A DNA stretch of 64,000 nt. It comes from Myxococcales bacterium. GTDB taxonomy: Bacteria > Myxococcota_A > Polyangia > Polyangiales > Polyangiaceae. Below, piece by piece: positions 1 through 8,171 of the stretch. The notes under the pieces were generated by a model. That model had not been told where the DNA came from, did no database searches, and saw only the letters and a program-made list of their open reading frames with translations. Numbering within the stretch: the stretch's first letter is position 1; every line of letters begins with the position of its first letter. The translations under genes and the position numbers were made by a program. Location: contig SECP01000016.1 in the NCBI GenBank assembly GCA_004193285.1, forward strand, positions 1 through 64,000, read 5' to 3'.

Positions 1-1
1 G

Positions 2-94
2 GGCGAAGGAGGCGCGGGGGGAGCCAGCGGCGAGGCGGGCGCGGGCGGCGAACCCGGTGCACCCATCGGCGGCGCGGGCGGCAGCCCCGGCTAA
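2..94 (+). CDS. C-terminal end of a Gly/Ala-rich (probably secreted) protein, partial
   Basis: The window opens inside a reading frame of about 30 codons ending at a TAA at 92-94. The visible residues are almost only Gly, Ala, Glu, Pro and Ser, like the low-complexity linkers and tails of other lipoproteins in this window. The start and any functional domain lie to the left, so no function can be given. The stop overlaps the end of the convergent hydrolase gene by 4 bp. Confidence 0.5.
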   Translation, partial: GEGGAGGASGEAGAGGEPGAPIGGAGGSPG

Positions 95-684
95 AGCGAC
101 TCGCAGAATGCTCGGACGGCGCTCAGCACGTCGTCCTCCACCTGCGCCTGCGTCGCGCCGCGTGCCTTGAGGCTCGTCTTCGTCGCCTCCAGCGAATGAT
201 TGCCGGTGTCGACGACGTGCAGCTCGGAGCGTGCGCTCATACGAGCCCGCACCGCCTCGAGCTCACCGAGATCGCACAGCTCGTCGCGGGTTCCCTGCAC
301 GAACAGCACCGGCACCCGCAGCTCCAGCAGCACTTGGTCGCGCAGCTTGCCGTTTTGGCCTCGGAGCGGGTACCCAAAGCAAATGCAGCCATGGGCGGCG
401 CTTTCGAGCGCTACGTGGCAGCCGATTCGGCCGCCCATGCTCTTGCCCGCAAGCAGCAATCGGTCCCCGGCGAGGCTCTCGCTCCGCAGCTCCGCAAGCT
501 CCGCGCGATGGGCCGCCACGAGTGCTTCCAACTTGTCCGGCGCCTTGCGACCGGGCCCTTTCATGTAGGGGTAGTCGAACGCTCGCACAGGGCCCAGTCG
601 CCGCAGTAAGTCCGCGTAGCGCTGCATCCACGGGGAGGCCGAGGAGGCGCCAGCGCCGTGGGCGAGGAGGAAGCGGTACGTCAC
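91..684 (-). CDS. Alpha/beta hydrolase of the KANL3/Tex30 (dienelactone hydrolase-like) type
   Basis: A 197-residue cytoplasmic protein with no signal peptide. The N-terminus contains LLAHGAGA, the oxyanion-loop strand of this family. GKSMGG around Ser82 is the nucleophile elbow. Asp134 in GTRDEL and His163 in GNHSLE complete a Ser-Asp-His triad in the expected order. Length fits the KANL3/Tex30 family (about 200-220 residues). The natural substrate of the bacterial members is not established, so only a general esterase/hydrolase role is claimed. It is transcribed away from the M50 protease gene, with two hairpins between them. The 3' end overlaps the end of the partial Gly-rich gene. Confidence 0.85.
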   Translation of the reverse strand: MTYRFLLAHGAGASSASPWMQRYADLLRRLGPVRAFDYPYMKGPGRKAPDKLEALVAAHRAELAELRSESLAGDRLLLAGKSMGGRIGCHVALESAAHGCICFGYPLRGQNGKLRDQVLLELRVPVLFVQGTRDELCDLGELEAVRARMSARSELHVVDTGNHSLEATKTSLKARGATQAQVEDDVLSAVRAFCESL

Positions 685-743
685 GGCCCCAGGCTAACCG
701 CTAACTTCCTTCTGACGGCGCCGTTACCGAGCGCACAAAAGGG

Positions 744-780
744 CAACGGCTCAGAGCGAGGGGAGCGCTCCGAGCCGTTG
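744..780 (-). other. Long stem-loop in the hydrolase 5' leader region
   Basis: Arms 744-758 and 766-780 are 15 nt each with one mismatch and a 7-nt purine loop. The mismatch becomes a G-U wobble in a minus-strand transcript, so the stem would be perfect there. That places it about 60-97 nt upstream of the hydrolase start. No T-tract follows on either strand, so it is not a standard intrinsic terminator. It could be a leader RNA structure or a repeated palindromic element. Confidence 0.5.
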
Positions 781-792
781 AATAGATTAGGG

Positions 793-836
793 AGACGGCG
801 ACCGAGGCGGAGGGGGGGGCACCAAGGGCGCCGTCT
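793..836. other. Second inverted repeat (AGACGGCG / CGCCGTCT)
   Basis: A perfect 8-bp inverted repeat with arms at 793-800 and 829-836 around a 28-nt G-rich centre. It sits 12 bp from the long stem-loop at 744-780. Function unknown; the large loop makes a protein-binding site or part of a larger RNA fold as likely as a simple hairpin. Confidence 0.3.
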
Positions 837-1038
837 GCGATGAACAGACATTGCACGGAGTATGCCATAGGGGCGGTGACCATAAATTGAAGCGTTAGGC
901 TCCGGCCAGGGTTGGCCACGTTTCAAATCTGAAATATATGCTGCGGCGTCGAAACGTTGTCGTCACCGGGAGTCTGACGTCTCGTCACAAAGTCACACCA
1001 ACCGGGCAAGGGGGCGGAGGCGGGCCTATGCTTAGCCG

Positions 1039-2175
1039 GTGAGTTGGTCTCTCAGGCTCGGCAGCGTCTCGGGCATCGCCATTCGAGTACACTTCACGTT
1101 TGCGCTGCTGGTGGCAGCGTTCGCCAGTCATCTAGGGGAAAAGGCGGGAGCGCGCGGGGCCGTCTTCGGCATCCTGCTCGTGCTGAGCTTGTTCGCCTGC
1201 GTCGTGCTCCACGAGCTGGGGCACGCGCTCGTGGCTCAGCGGTTCGGCGTCCTGGTGCGCGAGATCGTGCTGCTCCCGATTGGCGGCGTGGCTCGGTTGC
1301 TCTCGGAACCGAAGAAGCCGCTGCACGAGCTTTGCATCGCTCTGTCCGGACCGCTCGTCAACGTGGCCCTCGCCCTCGCCGCCTTCGTCGCGCTGGGCGG
1401 GCGCGTGCCGGAGCTGGATTGGGCCGCGCTGCAGACGCGCGCCATGGCGGCGCCCAGCGTGGAGAGCGTCTTGGTGCTCCTCCTTTACGGCAACGTGACG
1501 CTCGCTGCATTCAACATGCTGCCCGCGTTGCCCATGGACGGCGGACGGGTGCTGCGCGCCTCGCTCGCGATCGCAATCGGCCAAGTGCGCGCGACGAACA
1601 TCGCTGCTGGGCTCGCGCAGCTACTCGCGATCGGTCTCGCCATCTACGGTTTTCAATACAACCCGCTGCTCATCTTCCTCGCGCTTTTGGTGTTCATGGG
1701 GGCGGGGCAGGAGCGCTCGACGACTCGGACGAACGTGCTCCTCGCGGAGCTGCGCGCCGGGGAGGTGTGCGACCCGCATGCCGTCACCTTCGCGCCGGGG
1801 GACAGCGTTGGCCTCGCCATCGACCAAACGCTGCGCTCCGCTCAAGCTCATTTTCTGGTGACCCACGGCGCCGCCGCGATTGGGACGCTCTCCCGGGACG
1901 ATCTGCTCGCCTTCGCGGGGCGAATCGGCCTGCAAGCGCCTGTCAGCGGCATCACCCGGCGCGGTGCGCTCAGCGTGCCACCGGACCTGGCGCTCTCCGA
2001 GGTTCGACGTCTGCTCCAGGAAAAGGGAGGGGCTCCCGTGATCGTGCGCGGCGAGGACGCGGTGCTAGGCGTGCTGGGCCTCGAGGACATTTCGCGCATC
2101 GCTTCGCTCACGGACCACCTGGCGCGGGGTGGTGTGCGCCGGCAGGTCGAGCCGAGCCCCGAAACCTCCGTTTGA
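1039..2175 (+). CDS. Site-2 protease family (M50) metalloprotease with C-terminal CBS domains
   Basis: A 378-residue integral membrane zinc protease. HELGH at residues 58-62 supplies the zinc ligands and catalytic Glu. NMLPALPMDGGR around 159-170 is the second conserved M50 motif, with Asp167 as third ligand. Several hydrophobic segments fill residues 15-225, and residues 230-360 look like a CBS pair. This is the architecture of Rip3/SpoIVFB-like proteases, which cleave membrane-bound substrates such as anti-sigma factors; CBS domains usually sense adenine nucleotides. The start is GTG; no better in-frame start precedes the first membrane segment. The substrate is unknown and no anti-sigma gene adjoins. 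It lies 36 bp upstream of the POT transporter and may be co-transcribed with it. Confidence 0.9.
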   Translation: MSWSLRLGSVSGIAIRVHFTFALLVAAFASHLGEKAGARGAVFGILLVLSLFACVVLHELGHALVAQRFGVLVREIVLLPIGGVARLLSEPKKPLHELCIALSGPLVNVALALAAFVALGGRVPELDWAALQTRAMAAPSVESVLVLLLYGNVTLAAFNMLPALPMDGGRVLRASLAIAIGQVRATNIAAGLAQLLAIGLAIYGFQYNPLLIFLALLVFMGAGQERSTTRTNVLLAELRAGEVCDPHAVTFAPGDSVGLAIDQTLRSAQAHFLVTHGAAAIGTLSRDDLLAFAGRIGLQAPVSGITRRGALSVPPDLALSEVRRLLQEKGGAPVIVRGEDAVLGVLGLEDISRIASLTDHLARGGVRRQVEPSPETSV

Positions 2176-2211
2176 GTCGGCTCAGCTTCCGCTTCCTTGG
2201 GTAAGCGCTCC

Positions 2212-3687
2212 ATGCTGGACTCCTCTGCCGTGGATTCGACGAACCAGCCCAAGGCGCTCCGCGTACTGTTCTTCGCCGAGACGTGGGAGCGCTTCAGCTA
2301 CTACGGGATGCGTGCGCTGCTCATGTTTTACATGACGCGGCACTTCAAGTTCTCGGATGACGCGGCGTACGTCGTCTACGGTGCTTACACGTCGCTCGTG
2401 TACACCACCCCGCTCATCGGCGGCATGCTGGCGGACCGCCTGCTCGGTGGGCGCAAGGCGGTGATCTTCGGCGGCCTGCTGATGGCGCTCGGCCACTTCG
2501 CGATGGCCTTCGACCAGCTGTTCTACCTAGCGCTGGCGCTGCTCATCTGCGGCAACGGCTTCTTCAAGCCGAACATCTCTGCGATCGTCGGGCGCGTTTA
2601 CTCGGACGACGATCGCAAGCGAGACCGCGCCTTCGCGATCTTCTACATGGGCATCAACCTGGGTGGCATGACGGCCGGCATCTGCGGCCACCTCGGGCAG
2701 GCCTACAGCTGGCACCTCGGCTTCGGGCTCGCGGGCGTCGGCATGCTGCTCGGTCTCAGCGTGTTCTGGTGGGGCCAGCGCTTCTTGGGGCACGCGGCAG
2801 AGCCGCCGGACCCTGCCAAGTTGAAGGCCCCTTTCGTGCTCGGAATCAGCCGTGAATGGCTCACCTACTTAGGAACCGCGCTCGCGGTGGGAGCGGCGTG
2901 GTTCTTGGTGCAGCAGGGGGCGGCCCTGGGCTACCTCCTGCTCGTCGTGGGTCTGCTGGCGTTGGCCGGGCTCCTCTACTACTTGATGTTTCACGCCCAG
3001 CCCCAGGAACGTGGGCCGATGTTCGTGGCGCTCGTTCTCATCGTCTTCTCCACCGTCTTTTGGGCGTTCTTCGAACAAGCCGGCAGCTCCATGGCGCTCT
3101 TCACGGAGCGCAACGTGGATCGCAACGTGCTCGGAACCACCGTGGAGGCCTCGGTGTTTCCGTCCGCGAACCCGGCGTACGTGCTCTTGTTCTCGCCGTT
3201 CTTCATCTGGCTATGGCGCAGGCTCGGCCGTTTCGAGCCGAGCACCCCGCTCAAGTTCGGACTCGGCGTCTTGCAGCTCGGCCTCGGCTTTGGGGCGCTG
3301 TGGCTCGGGGCCACCAGCTCGCAGGCCACGGGTATGGTGCCGCTGTTCTGGCTGCTACTCGGCATTGCGCTGCATACGACGGGTGAGCTTTGTCTCTCAC
3401 CCGTGGGGTTATCGATGGTCACCAAGCTGGCCCCGCCGCGCATCGTCGGCCTCATGATGGGGGCGTGGTTCTTGGCGAGCGCGGAGGCTCAGTACATGGC
3501 TTCCGTCATCGCCCGCCTGACCGGCGTCCAGGGCGCGGAAGATGCCGCCGGCGCTGTATCGCCGACCAGCACCGTCATGGTCTACGGCTCGGTGTTCGGA
3601 GGCATCGCGCTCATTGCGCTCGTCATTGGTGGGCTCATGTGTCTGGCGGCGCCGTTCTTGGCCCGCCGTATGGCGGACGTTCGCTAA
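2212..3687 (+). CDS. POT/PTR family proton-dependent oligopeptide transporter
   Basis: About 491 residues with some 12-14 predicted membrane helices. The first helix carries FFAETWERFSYYGMRALL, the classic PTR2 signature with the ExxERFxYYG proton-coupling motif, followed by a GGxLADRxLGGRK-type loop. Family members import di- and tripeptides with protons across the inner membrane. A TTG at 2197 would add five residues; the ATG at 2212 is preferred because it is the stronger initiation codon and the extension adds nothing conserved. Length is normal for the family. Peptide import would fit the proteolytic lifestyle of myxobacteria. Confidence 0.92.
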   Translation: MLDSSAVDSTNQPKALRVLFFAETWERFSYYGMRALLMFYMTRHFKFSDDAAYVVYGAYTSLVYTTPLIGGMLADRLLGGRKAVIFGGLLMALGHFAMAFDQLFYLALALLICGNGFFKPNISAIVGRVYSDDDRKRDRAFAIFYMGINLGGMTAGICGHLGQAYSWHLGFGLAGVGMLLGLSVFWWGQRFLGHAAEPPDPAKLKAPFVLGISREWLTYLGTALAVGAAWFLVQQGAALGYLLLVVGLLALAGLLYYLMFHAQPQERGPMFVALVLIVFSTVFWAFFEQAGSSMALFTERNVDRNVLGTTVEASVFPSANPAYVLLFSPFFIWLWRRLGRFEPSTPLKFGLGVLQLGLGFGALWLGATSSQATGMVPLFWLLLGIALHTTGELCLSPVGLSMVTKLAPPRIVGLMMGAWFLASAEAQYMASVIARLTGVQGAEDAAGAVSPTSTVMVYGSVFGGIALIALVIGGLMCLAAPFLARRMADVR

Positions 3688-3735
3688 AAAGCCGCTTGGA
3701 AGCGGGGCGGGGGACGTTCACAATCCGGCCCCCCG

Positions 3736-4323
3736 ATGGCGGACCTATCTACGAACCTGCCCCGCGCCGAGGCCAACGACCCGGCGGAAGTCGCGATGGC
3801 GCTCGAGACAGCGCGAGCTCTGTGGTCGAAAGGCCAAAGCTTGGAGTCGGTGCGCTGGATCCAGCGCGCCGCGGAGAACGCCGAGTCCTCCGGTGACGAC
3901 TTGCGGGCGGTGGCGCTCGCGCGCGCGGCCGCGGACCTGCGCGCGGAGGTGAACGTCGCCTCCGAGCCGCCGGGAAAGAACGAAGCCGCCGCGCTCACCC
4001 ACTACGACGACTTCACGGAGAAGACGATTGTAGACTCGCCGGTGTCGTCGCTTTCGCGCGTGTCGTTGCAGAGCGGCGTGCAGATCGCGGAGGCTGCCTC
4101 CGAGCCGCCCACGAAGTCGTCGGTCGTCGTCGCGCCGGCGCCGCTGGTGCAGCCGTTGCCGCCGGTGGCCCAACTGCAGACGCTACGCGTCATCGTCACC
4201 GGGCGAGACCCGGCGACTCGTCAGCTCACCTTGCGCGTGCTGTTGGAAGGCGAGACCGCGCCGCCCCATGCGACCGAGGGGGTGCTCGTCTCGCTCGACC
4301 CGAACAAGAACCTATTGGCCTGA
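3736..4323 (+). CDS. Hypothetical protein, helical N-terminus and Pro/Ala-rich middle
   Basis: A 195-residue protein I do not recognise. Residues 10-75 are Ala-rich and helical, resembling one or two TPR-like hairpins. A variable Ser/Pro/Ala stretch follows. The last 45 residues form a compact segment rich in beta-forming residues, beginning LRVIVTGRDPATRQLTLRVL. No signal peptide or membrane segment is seen, so it is probably cytoplasmic. It converges with the GluQRS gene, with 7 bp between the stops. The clean ATG start and codon usage like its neighbours argue that it is real. No function is proposed. Confidence 0.65.
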   Translation: MADLSTNLPRAEANDPAEVAMALETARALWSKGQSLESVRWIQRAAENAESSGDDLRAVALARAAADLRAEVNVASEPPGKNEAAALTHYDDFTEKTIVDSPVSSLSRVSLQSGVQIAEAASEPPTKSSVVVAPAPLVQPLPPVAQLQTLRVIVTGRDPATRQLTLRVLLEGETAPPHATEGVLVSLDPNKNLLA

Positions 4324-4330
4324 GCGCGCG

Positions 4331-5272
4331 TCAACGCGCGTGGCGGAGCTCGTCCACCGTCGCCGCGTCGAGGGTGAGAGGCGCGCGCGGCAACTTGGAG
4401 ACGGAAAAGCCTATCAGCGCCACCCTCGCGGTGACGCGCGGCCCGCACGGCATGCCGCAGGAGCGGGCGGCCCAGGCGACGATAGCGCGCGGATCCGTGC
4501 CGCCTTCGCGCAGCTCCTGGAGGCTCAGATCATCGTAGCGCTTCGCGAGCCGCCGCCCCTCTTCGTCCAGCACGAGCGGCACGTGCAGGTAGCGCACCGA
4601 GGGCAGACCCAGCGCTCGTTGCAGCAAAACCTGCCGAGCGCTGCTGGGAAGTAAGTCCTCTCCGCGCACCACCTCCGTCACCCCCTGGCGTGCGTCGTCG
4701 ACGACCACCGCCAGCTGGTAGGCGGGAGCGCCGTCGCGCTTGGAGATCAAGAAGTCCCCCACGTCCGCCTGCACGTCGAAGCCGTGCTCGCCGGAGAGCT
4801 CGTCGTGAATCACGACCCTGCCTTCCGCCACCCGCAGGCGCAGGCCTGCAGCCTTGCCCGTCTCCGCGCGAGCGGCCGCCAGCGACGGGTACTTGCCGCG
4901 GCATGTCCCCACGTAGCGTGGCTCTGCTTCGCCGAGCTGCGGCGCGCTCTGCGCCGAGCGCACATCCCCCCGCGAGCAGACGCACGCGTAAGCCTGACCA
5001 GACTTTTCCAGGCGCTCGGCTGCCTCGTTGATCGCGGCCAGGCCCGTCGACTGCACGTAGTCCGGCCCGTCCCAATCCAGGCCCAGCCAGCGCAGATCCG
5101 TGAGCGCGGCCTCCGCCATCTCCGGCTTGATGCGCGGCCCGTCCAGATCCTCGAGCCGCATCAGCAACCGGCCGCCCATCGAGCGCGCTCGCCACCACGC
5201 GACGAGGAACGTGCGCGCGTGGCCGAGGTGCAAGAGGCCGGTAGGACTTGGCGCGAGTCGGCCCGTGTACAC
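4331..5272 (-). CDS. gluQ: Glutamyl-Q tRNA(Asp) synthetase
   Basis: A 313-residue truncated glutamyl-tRNA synthetase lacking the anticodon-binding domain, which is the hallmark of GluQRS. APSPTGLLHLGHA at residues 7-19 is the class I HIGH region. Cys96, Cys98, Tyr119 and Cys123 make the CxC...YxxxC zinc site. RLAKRYDD is the KMSKS-equivalent loop. The enzyme attaches glutamate to queuosine at position 34 of tRNA(Asp) without needing the tRNA for activation. The start is GTG, 9 bp downstream of the stop of the lipoprotein gene on the same strand, so the two are probably co-transcribed. Confidence 0.93.
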   Translation of the reverse strand: MYTGRLAPSPTGLLHLGHARTFLVAWWRARSMGGRLLMRLEDLDGPRIKPEMAEAALTDLRWLGLDWDGPDYVQSTGLAAINEAAERLEKSGQAYACVCSRGDVRSAQSAPQLGEAEPRYVGTCRGKYPSLAAARAETGKAAGLRLRVAEGRVVIHDELSGEHGFDVQADVGDFLISKRDGAPAYQLAVVVDDARQGVTEVVRGEDLLPSSARQVLLQRALGLPSVRYLHVPLVLDEEGRRLAKRYDDLSLQELREGGTDPRAIVAWAARSCGMPCGPRVTARVALIGFSVSKLPRAPLTLDAATVDELRHAR

Positions 5273-5281
5273 GCTGGAACG

Positions 5282-5779
5282 TTACTGCACGCAGCCGCAC
5301 GCGGCGACTCGCTGGGAGGCGTCGCTCCGCATTTGGCGGGCGCGCTCGCAGCGCTCTCCGCCGCGAGCGTCCAAGCGGCACACCGCGTCGCTGGCTCGCG
5401 CGAGGGAGGAGAAGGCGCGGCAAGCGCGCTGGCACGGGTCTTCGGCCTTGGCCGCTGACCCCGCGTCCGCGGCTTCCGCCCGCGACTCCGCGGCACCGCC
5501 CGGGGCGGGGGCAGGAGCGGGCGCGGCGGCGCCGGCTACGGAGGGGGGCGCCGCGCTGCCGGTGAGCAGATCGAGCTCCGCCCGTGCCTTCTCCAGCATC
5601 GCCTCCGCCTCCGCCAGGTCTTGCGGCTCGGGTTCCGCGGCGAGCGCGGCGGCGGGGGCGCCCGGTACAGAACCGCCCGGAAAGCTGGGCTGTAGCTCCG
5701 TCTTCGGGGCGGCGGCGCAAGCCAGCAAGGTACAAGCGCCCAGCGGGGCCCAACCGATCCAGCGCGCGATAGACGTCAT
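5282..5779 (-). CDS. Putative lipoprotein with C-terminal Cys-rich motif
   Basis: About 165 residues. The N-terminus is a signal peptide with a lipobox ending in LLAC (Cys about residue 21). An Ala/Pro/Glu-rich linker leads to a small domain with the pattern CxxxC...C...C...CGC that carries five or six cysteines, suggesting disulfides in the periplasm. The ATG at 5779 was chosen because it begins the signal peptide; the open frame extends upstream to 6487 but there is only the antisense of the methyltransferase gene. Function unknown. It is followed closely by gluQ. Confidence 0.7.
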   Translation of the reverse strand: MTSIARWIGWAPLGACTLLACAAAPKTELQPSFPGGSVPGAPAAALAAEPEPQDLAEAEAMLEKARAELDLLTGSAAPPSVAGAAAPAPAPAPGGAAESRAEAADAGSAAKAEDPCQRACRAFSSLARASDAVCRLDARGGERCERARQMRSDASQRVAACGCVQ

Positions 5780-5832
5780 GGCGTCCACGGTTAGACGCGC
5801 CAGCTCCCGAAACGGGTCAACCGGCGCGAGCC

Positions 5833-6666
5833 TCAGGCAGGCTCGGCCACGATGTAGGCCAGCCAACCCGGCTGGTTCGGCGCGCGAGTGCGCTCCCGGT
5901 AGGCGTCCCGACTCGGGTCGTTGCTGGTATCCCAGTACACGTGAAGCGGCCCGAACCCGGCTTCTTTCAACATCTCTTGCAGCTCGGGCAGCATCCAGAA
6001 GCGCCAGTCGTAGCGGAACGCCTTCTCGAGCTTGGTGCCGTCGTCGAACTCGAAATGAATGTAGTTGGTGACGTCGTGGGTGATGGCGTCGAACGAATTC
6101 TGGTCCCACACGTAGGTGAAGCCGGCCTTGATGCGCCGGTGCTCTTTCATGGGCTCGTGGGACTCCCAGCCGCCGTACGCGTCCAAGAAGAACAAGCCGC
6201 CTTTGGCGAGCCCGCTTCGCACGTGAGCGAAGTACGCGACCATCTCCTGCCGCGTCTTGAAGAGCCAGTAGCTGAAGTTGAAGGCGCAGATGATGTCGTG
6301 CTTCTCCTTCACCTTGGCGCGCACGTCCTGCTCCAGCAGTGTCACCCGCGAGCGCTGCTCGTCGCTCAGCGGCCCCAGGTTGTTCTTGGTTCCCCACGCC
6401 AGCGTGGGCCGGTGGATGTCGAGCCCGGTCGCGGTCCGCTCCGCGTGGCTCTTCACCCAGGCCGCGCACAAGATGGCCGTGCCGCAAAAGTCTTCACGCA
6501 AGGTGAGCGGCTTCTTGCCGCGGATCTTCGTAAACCAGGAGTTCAGAAAGTCCACCTCGGTGTCCGGCGCTTGCACCGAGAGCTGGTAGAGGACGTGCTT
6601 GTCGGCGGTCTTGGCGGTGTAGCGCGACTTCTTTTTGATCGCGCGCTTGCGTTTGGCTTTCGGCAT
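5833..6666 (-). CDS. Class I SAM-dependent methyltransferase
   Basis: A 277-residue cytoplasmic protein. The first 15 residues are strongly basic (many Lys/Arg), possibly for nucleic-acid or membrane binding. LREDFCGTA at 56-64 is motif I, where the usual GxGxG is replaced by a DFCGTA loop known from one subgroup of class I enzymes. GLDIH at 81-85 is the acidic end of strand 2, and DIICAFNFSYW near 124-134 is motif IV. The substrate is not evident. It lies 53 bp upstream of the Cys-rich lipoprotein on the same strand. Confidence 0.8.
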   Translation of the reverse strand: MPKAKRKRAIKKKSRYTAKTADKHVLYQLSVQAPDTEVDFLNSWFTKIRGKKPLTLREDFCGTAILCAAWVKSHAERTATGLDIHRPTLAWGTKNNLGPLSDEQRSRVTLLEQDVRAKVKEKHDIICAFNFSYWLFKTRQEMVAYFAHVRSGLAKGGLFFLDAYGGWESHEPMKEHRRIKAGFTYVWDQNSFDAITHDVTNYIHFEFDDGTKLEKAFRYDWRFWMLPELQEMLKEAGFGPLHVYWDTSNDPSRDAYRERTRAPNQPGWLAYIVAEPA

Positions 6667-6709
6667 CGGGCGAAAGCGTTTACTCGCACCGGCGCCGGAC
6701 GTGAAGTTG

Positions 6710-7981
6710 CTATTTACAGCGAATCAGCCGCGCCCACGTGCGACGGTCCGCCACGTACGCCACGATGCCGCCCTCGGGCACCGGGTAGATGGAGACGTCC
6801 GCAAAACCGCGCGCGGTGGCGAGCGGCTCCGAGCTGGCGGTTTCGTCCAGGGAGAGCGAGGAAATGACGAGCTCTTGATTCGCCTCCGGGTTCGCGGTCT
6901 GGGGCCGCACGTACAGCGCGGTCGGCTCCCCGCAGAGCAGGCCGCTCGCGACCGGTGAGCGATCCAGACCGTTTTCGTAAGTTCGCCAGCGCAGCGGCGG
7001 ATCCATCTTCGGATCCTTGTCGACCGCCAACGTGGCCAGACCGAAGTGACTGGCGTCGCGTTCGACCGGCAGCATCAACCAGTTGACGTCGGGAGTGCCC
7101 ACGCTCGTGATCTCGGTCATGCCCTGGGTGGCCCCCGAGACCCAGACCACTACGTCCGGGTCCAGGGTGCCGCTCCGGCTGCGCAGCTTGCGCGCATGCA
7201 CGGGGGTCATGCCGCTCCGCCCGTCGATGTAGCTCGCGATCACGTCCTCACCGACTCGAGCAAGAGACACGCTGCTGGCGGCGGCGCCTTCCGGAGTCAG
7301 GTCGAGCTTGCGACCGTCGGACAAGCGCAGCCGAGCGAGCGAGTCCTGCTTGCCCACGGGCTCCGTGATGTATGCCACCACGTCCGGCGGCCCCACGACG
7401 GCCACGCGCGTACCCTCGCGGGCGTCCGTGCTCAAAACCTCGAGCTCGCCGCCCGAGAGCGCCCGCCTCACGAGTCGGCCCTTGGTGATCCAGTACACGT
7501 GGGTCGGGCTCACCGCGGGGCCACGAGCGACCGAGAAAAAAGCCTGCGAGCTGCGGCCGATCTCCGCGAACTCGCCGGCGGTCGGCTTTTTGGATTTGCT
7601 CGGAGGCTGCAGCAACCGCGAGATCAAAAGCTCGTTGTCGCGCGTGACCATCACGACGCCCCGAGCGAACGCGGCCGCGGGCCCCGCCGGGCCGATGTCG
7701 TTCAGCTCGTCCAGCACGTAGCGGCTGCTCTCGACGGGTGCGTCGTCTTTCTCGCTCCGAGCCAGCGGCTTGGGCGGCCGAGGTTTCGAGGCGCGCTCGG
7801 GGCGGTCGGTGAGCTCGGTCGGTGGCGGCGCCGCGCTCGTCGGCGCGCTCGTCGAGGCCTTGGGCTTGGCCCTGGCGCTCATGGGGGCTGGTGGCGCACT
7901 ACGGGTGCCGCTCGGGTCGCACGCCCACAGGGTGAGCACCACGACTCCACACAGCCGCTGTTTGCTCGAGTGATTCCGCAT
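6710..7981 (-). CDS. Hypothetical lipoprotein, probably beta-propeller
   Basis: A 423-residue secreted protein. The signal peptide ends in a lipobox with Cys21 (LTLWAC). A Ser/Ala/Pro-rich linker occupies about residues 25-75. The rest consists of repeated beta-rich segments of 40-50 residues with patterns such as VYWITKGRLVRRALSGG, as in beta-propeller or WD/PQQ-like proteins of myxobacteria. No catalytic motif is visible. It is transcribed toward the methyltransferase gene and diverges from the cytochrome-like gene at 8172, with 190 bp between them. Confidence 0.7.
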   Translation of the reverse strand: MRNHSSKQRLCGVVVLTLWACDPSGTRSAPPAPMSARAKPKASTSAPTSAAPPPTELTDRPERASKPRPPKPLARSEKDDAPVESSRYVLDELNDIGPAGPAAAFARGVVMVTRDNELLISRLLQPPSKSKKPTAGEFAEIGRSSQAFFSVARGPAVSPTHVYWITKGRLVRRALSGGELEVLSTDAREGTRVAVVGPPDVVAYITEPVGKQDSLARLRLSDGRKLDLTPEGAAASSVSLARVGEDVIASYIDGRSGMTPVHARKLRSRSGTLDPDVVVWVSGATQGMTEITSVGTPDVNWLMLPVERDASHFGLATLAVDKDPKMDPPLRWRTYENGLDRSPVASGLLCGEPTALYVRPQTANPEANQELVISSLSLDETASSEPLATARGFADVSIYPVPEGGIVAYVADRRTWARLIRCK

Positions 7982-8064
7982 GGACGGCGCTCATGTTAGC
8001 AACAGTTTCGGCGCCTCGTGTAGGAACGCCTCTCACCAGACTGCGTGTGTGCAGGCTTTGGCCT

Positions 8065-8094
8065 TTGACCCCGTCGCGTGCGGTTCGGTACTCT
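8065..8094 (+). promoter_or_regulatory. Candidate sigma70-type promoter for the 8172-11829 operon
   Basis: TTGACC at 8065-8070 resembles a -35 box (5 of 6). TACTCT at 8089-8094 is a weak -10 with an 18-bp spacer. It would start transcription about 70 bp upstream of the lipoprotein ATG. Based on consensus matching only. Confidence 0.3.
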
Positions 8095-8171
8095 GACTGT
8101 TGCCAGACGCGAATTGGTGTGGGGCCCCATCGCCCTCCGCCGCTCGTCGGCTCGGCACTCGGAGAAAAAGC

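Larger units (their letters stand above)
685..1038. other. 354-bp divergent intergenic region with two hairpins
   Basis: This gap separates the leftward hydrolase gene from the rightward M50 protease gene and must hold both promoters. I see no convincing coding frame, tRNA or riboswitch. Two inverted repeats (744-780 and 793-836) dominate its left half and are listed separately. The right half is locally less GC-rich, around 880-990, as promoter DNA often is, but I could not pick a confident -35/-10 pair. Confidence 0.5.

Noticed and set aside
3692..3705. CCGCTT-GG-AAGCGG hairpin with five T on the minus strand
   Set aside because: It looks like a minus-strand terminator, but no minus-strand gene ends there; it could stop antisense read-through from gluQ, but the evidence is too thin for a feature.
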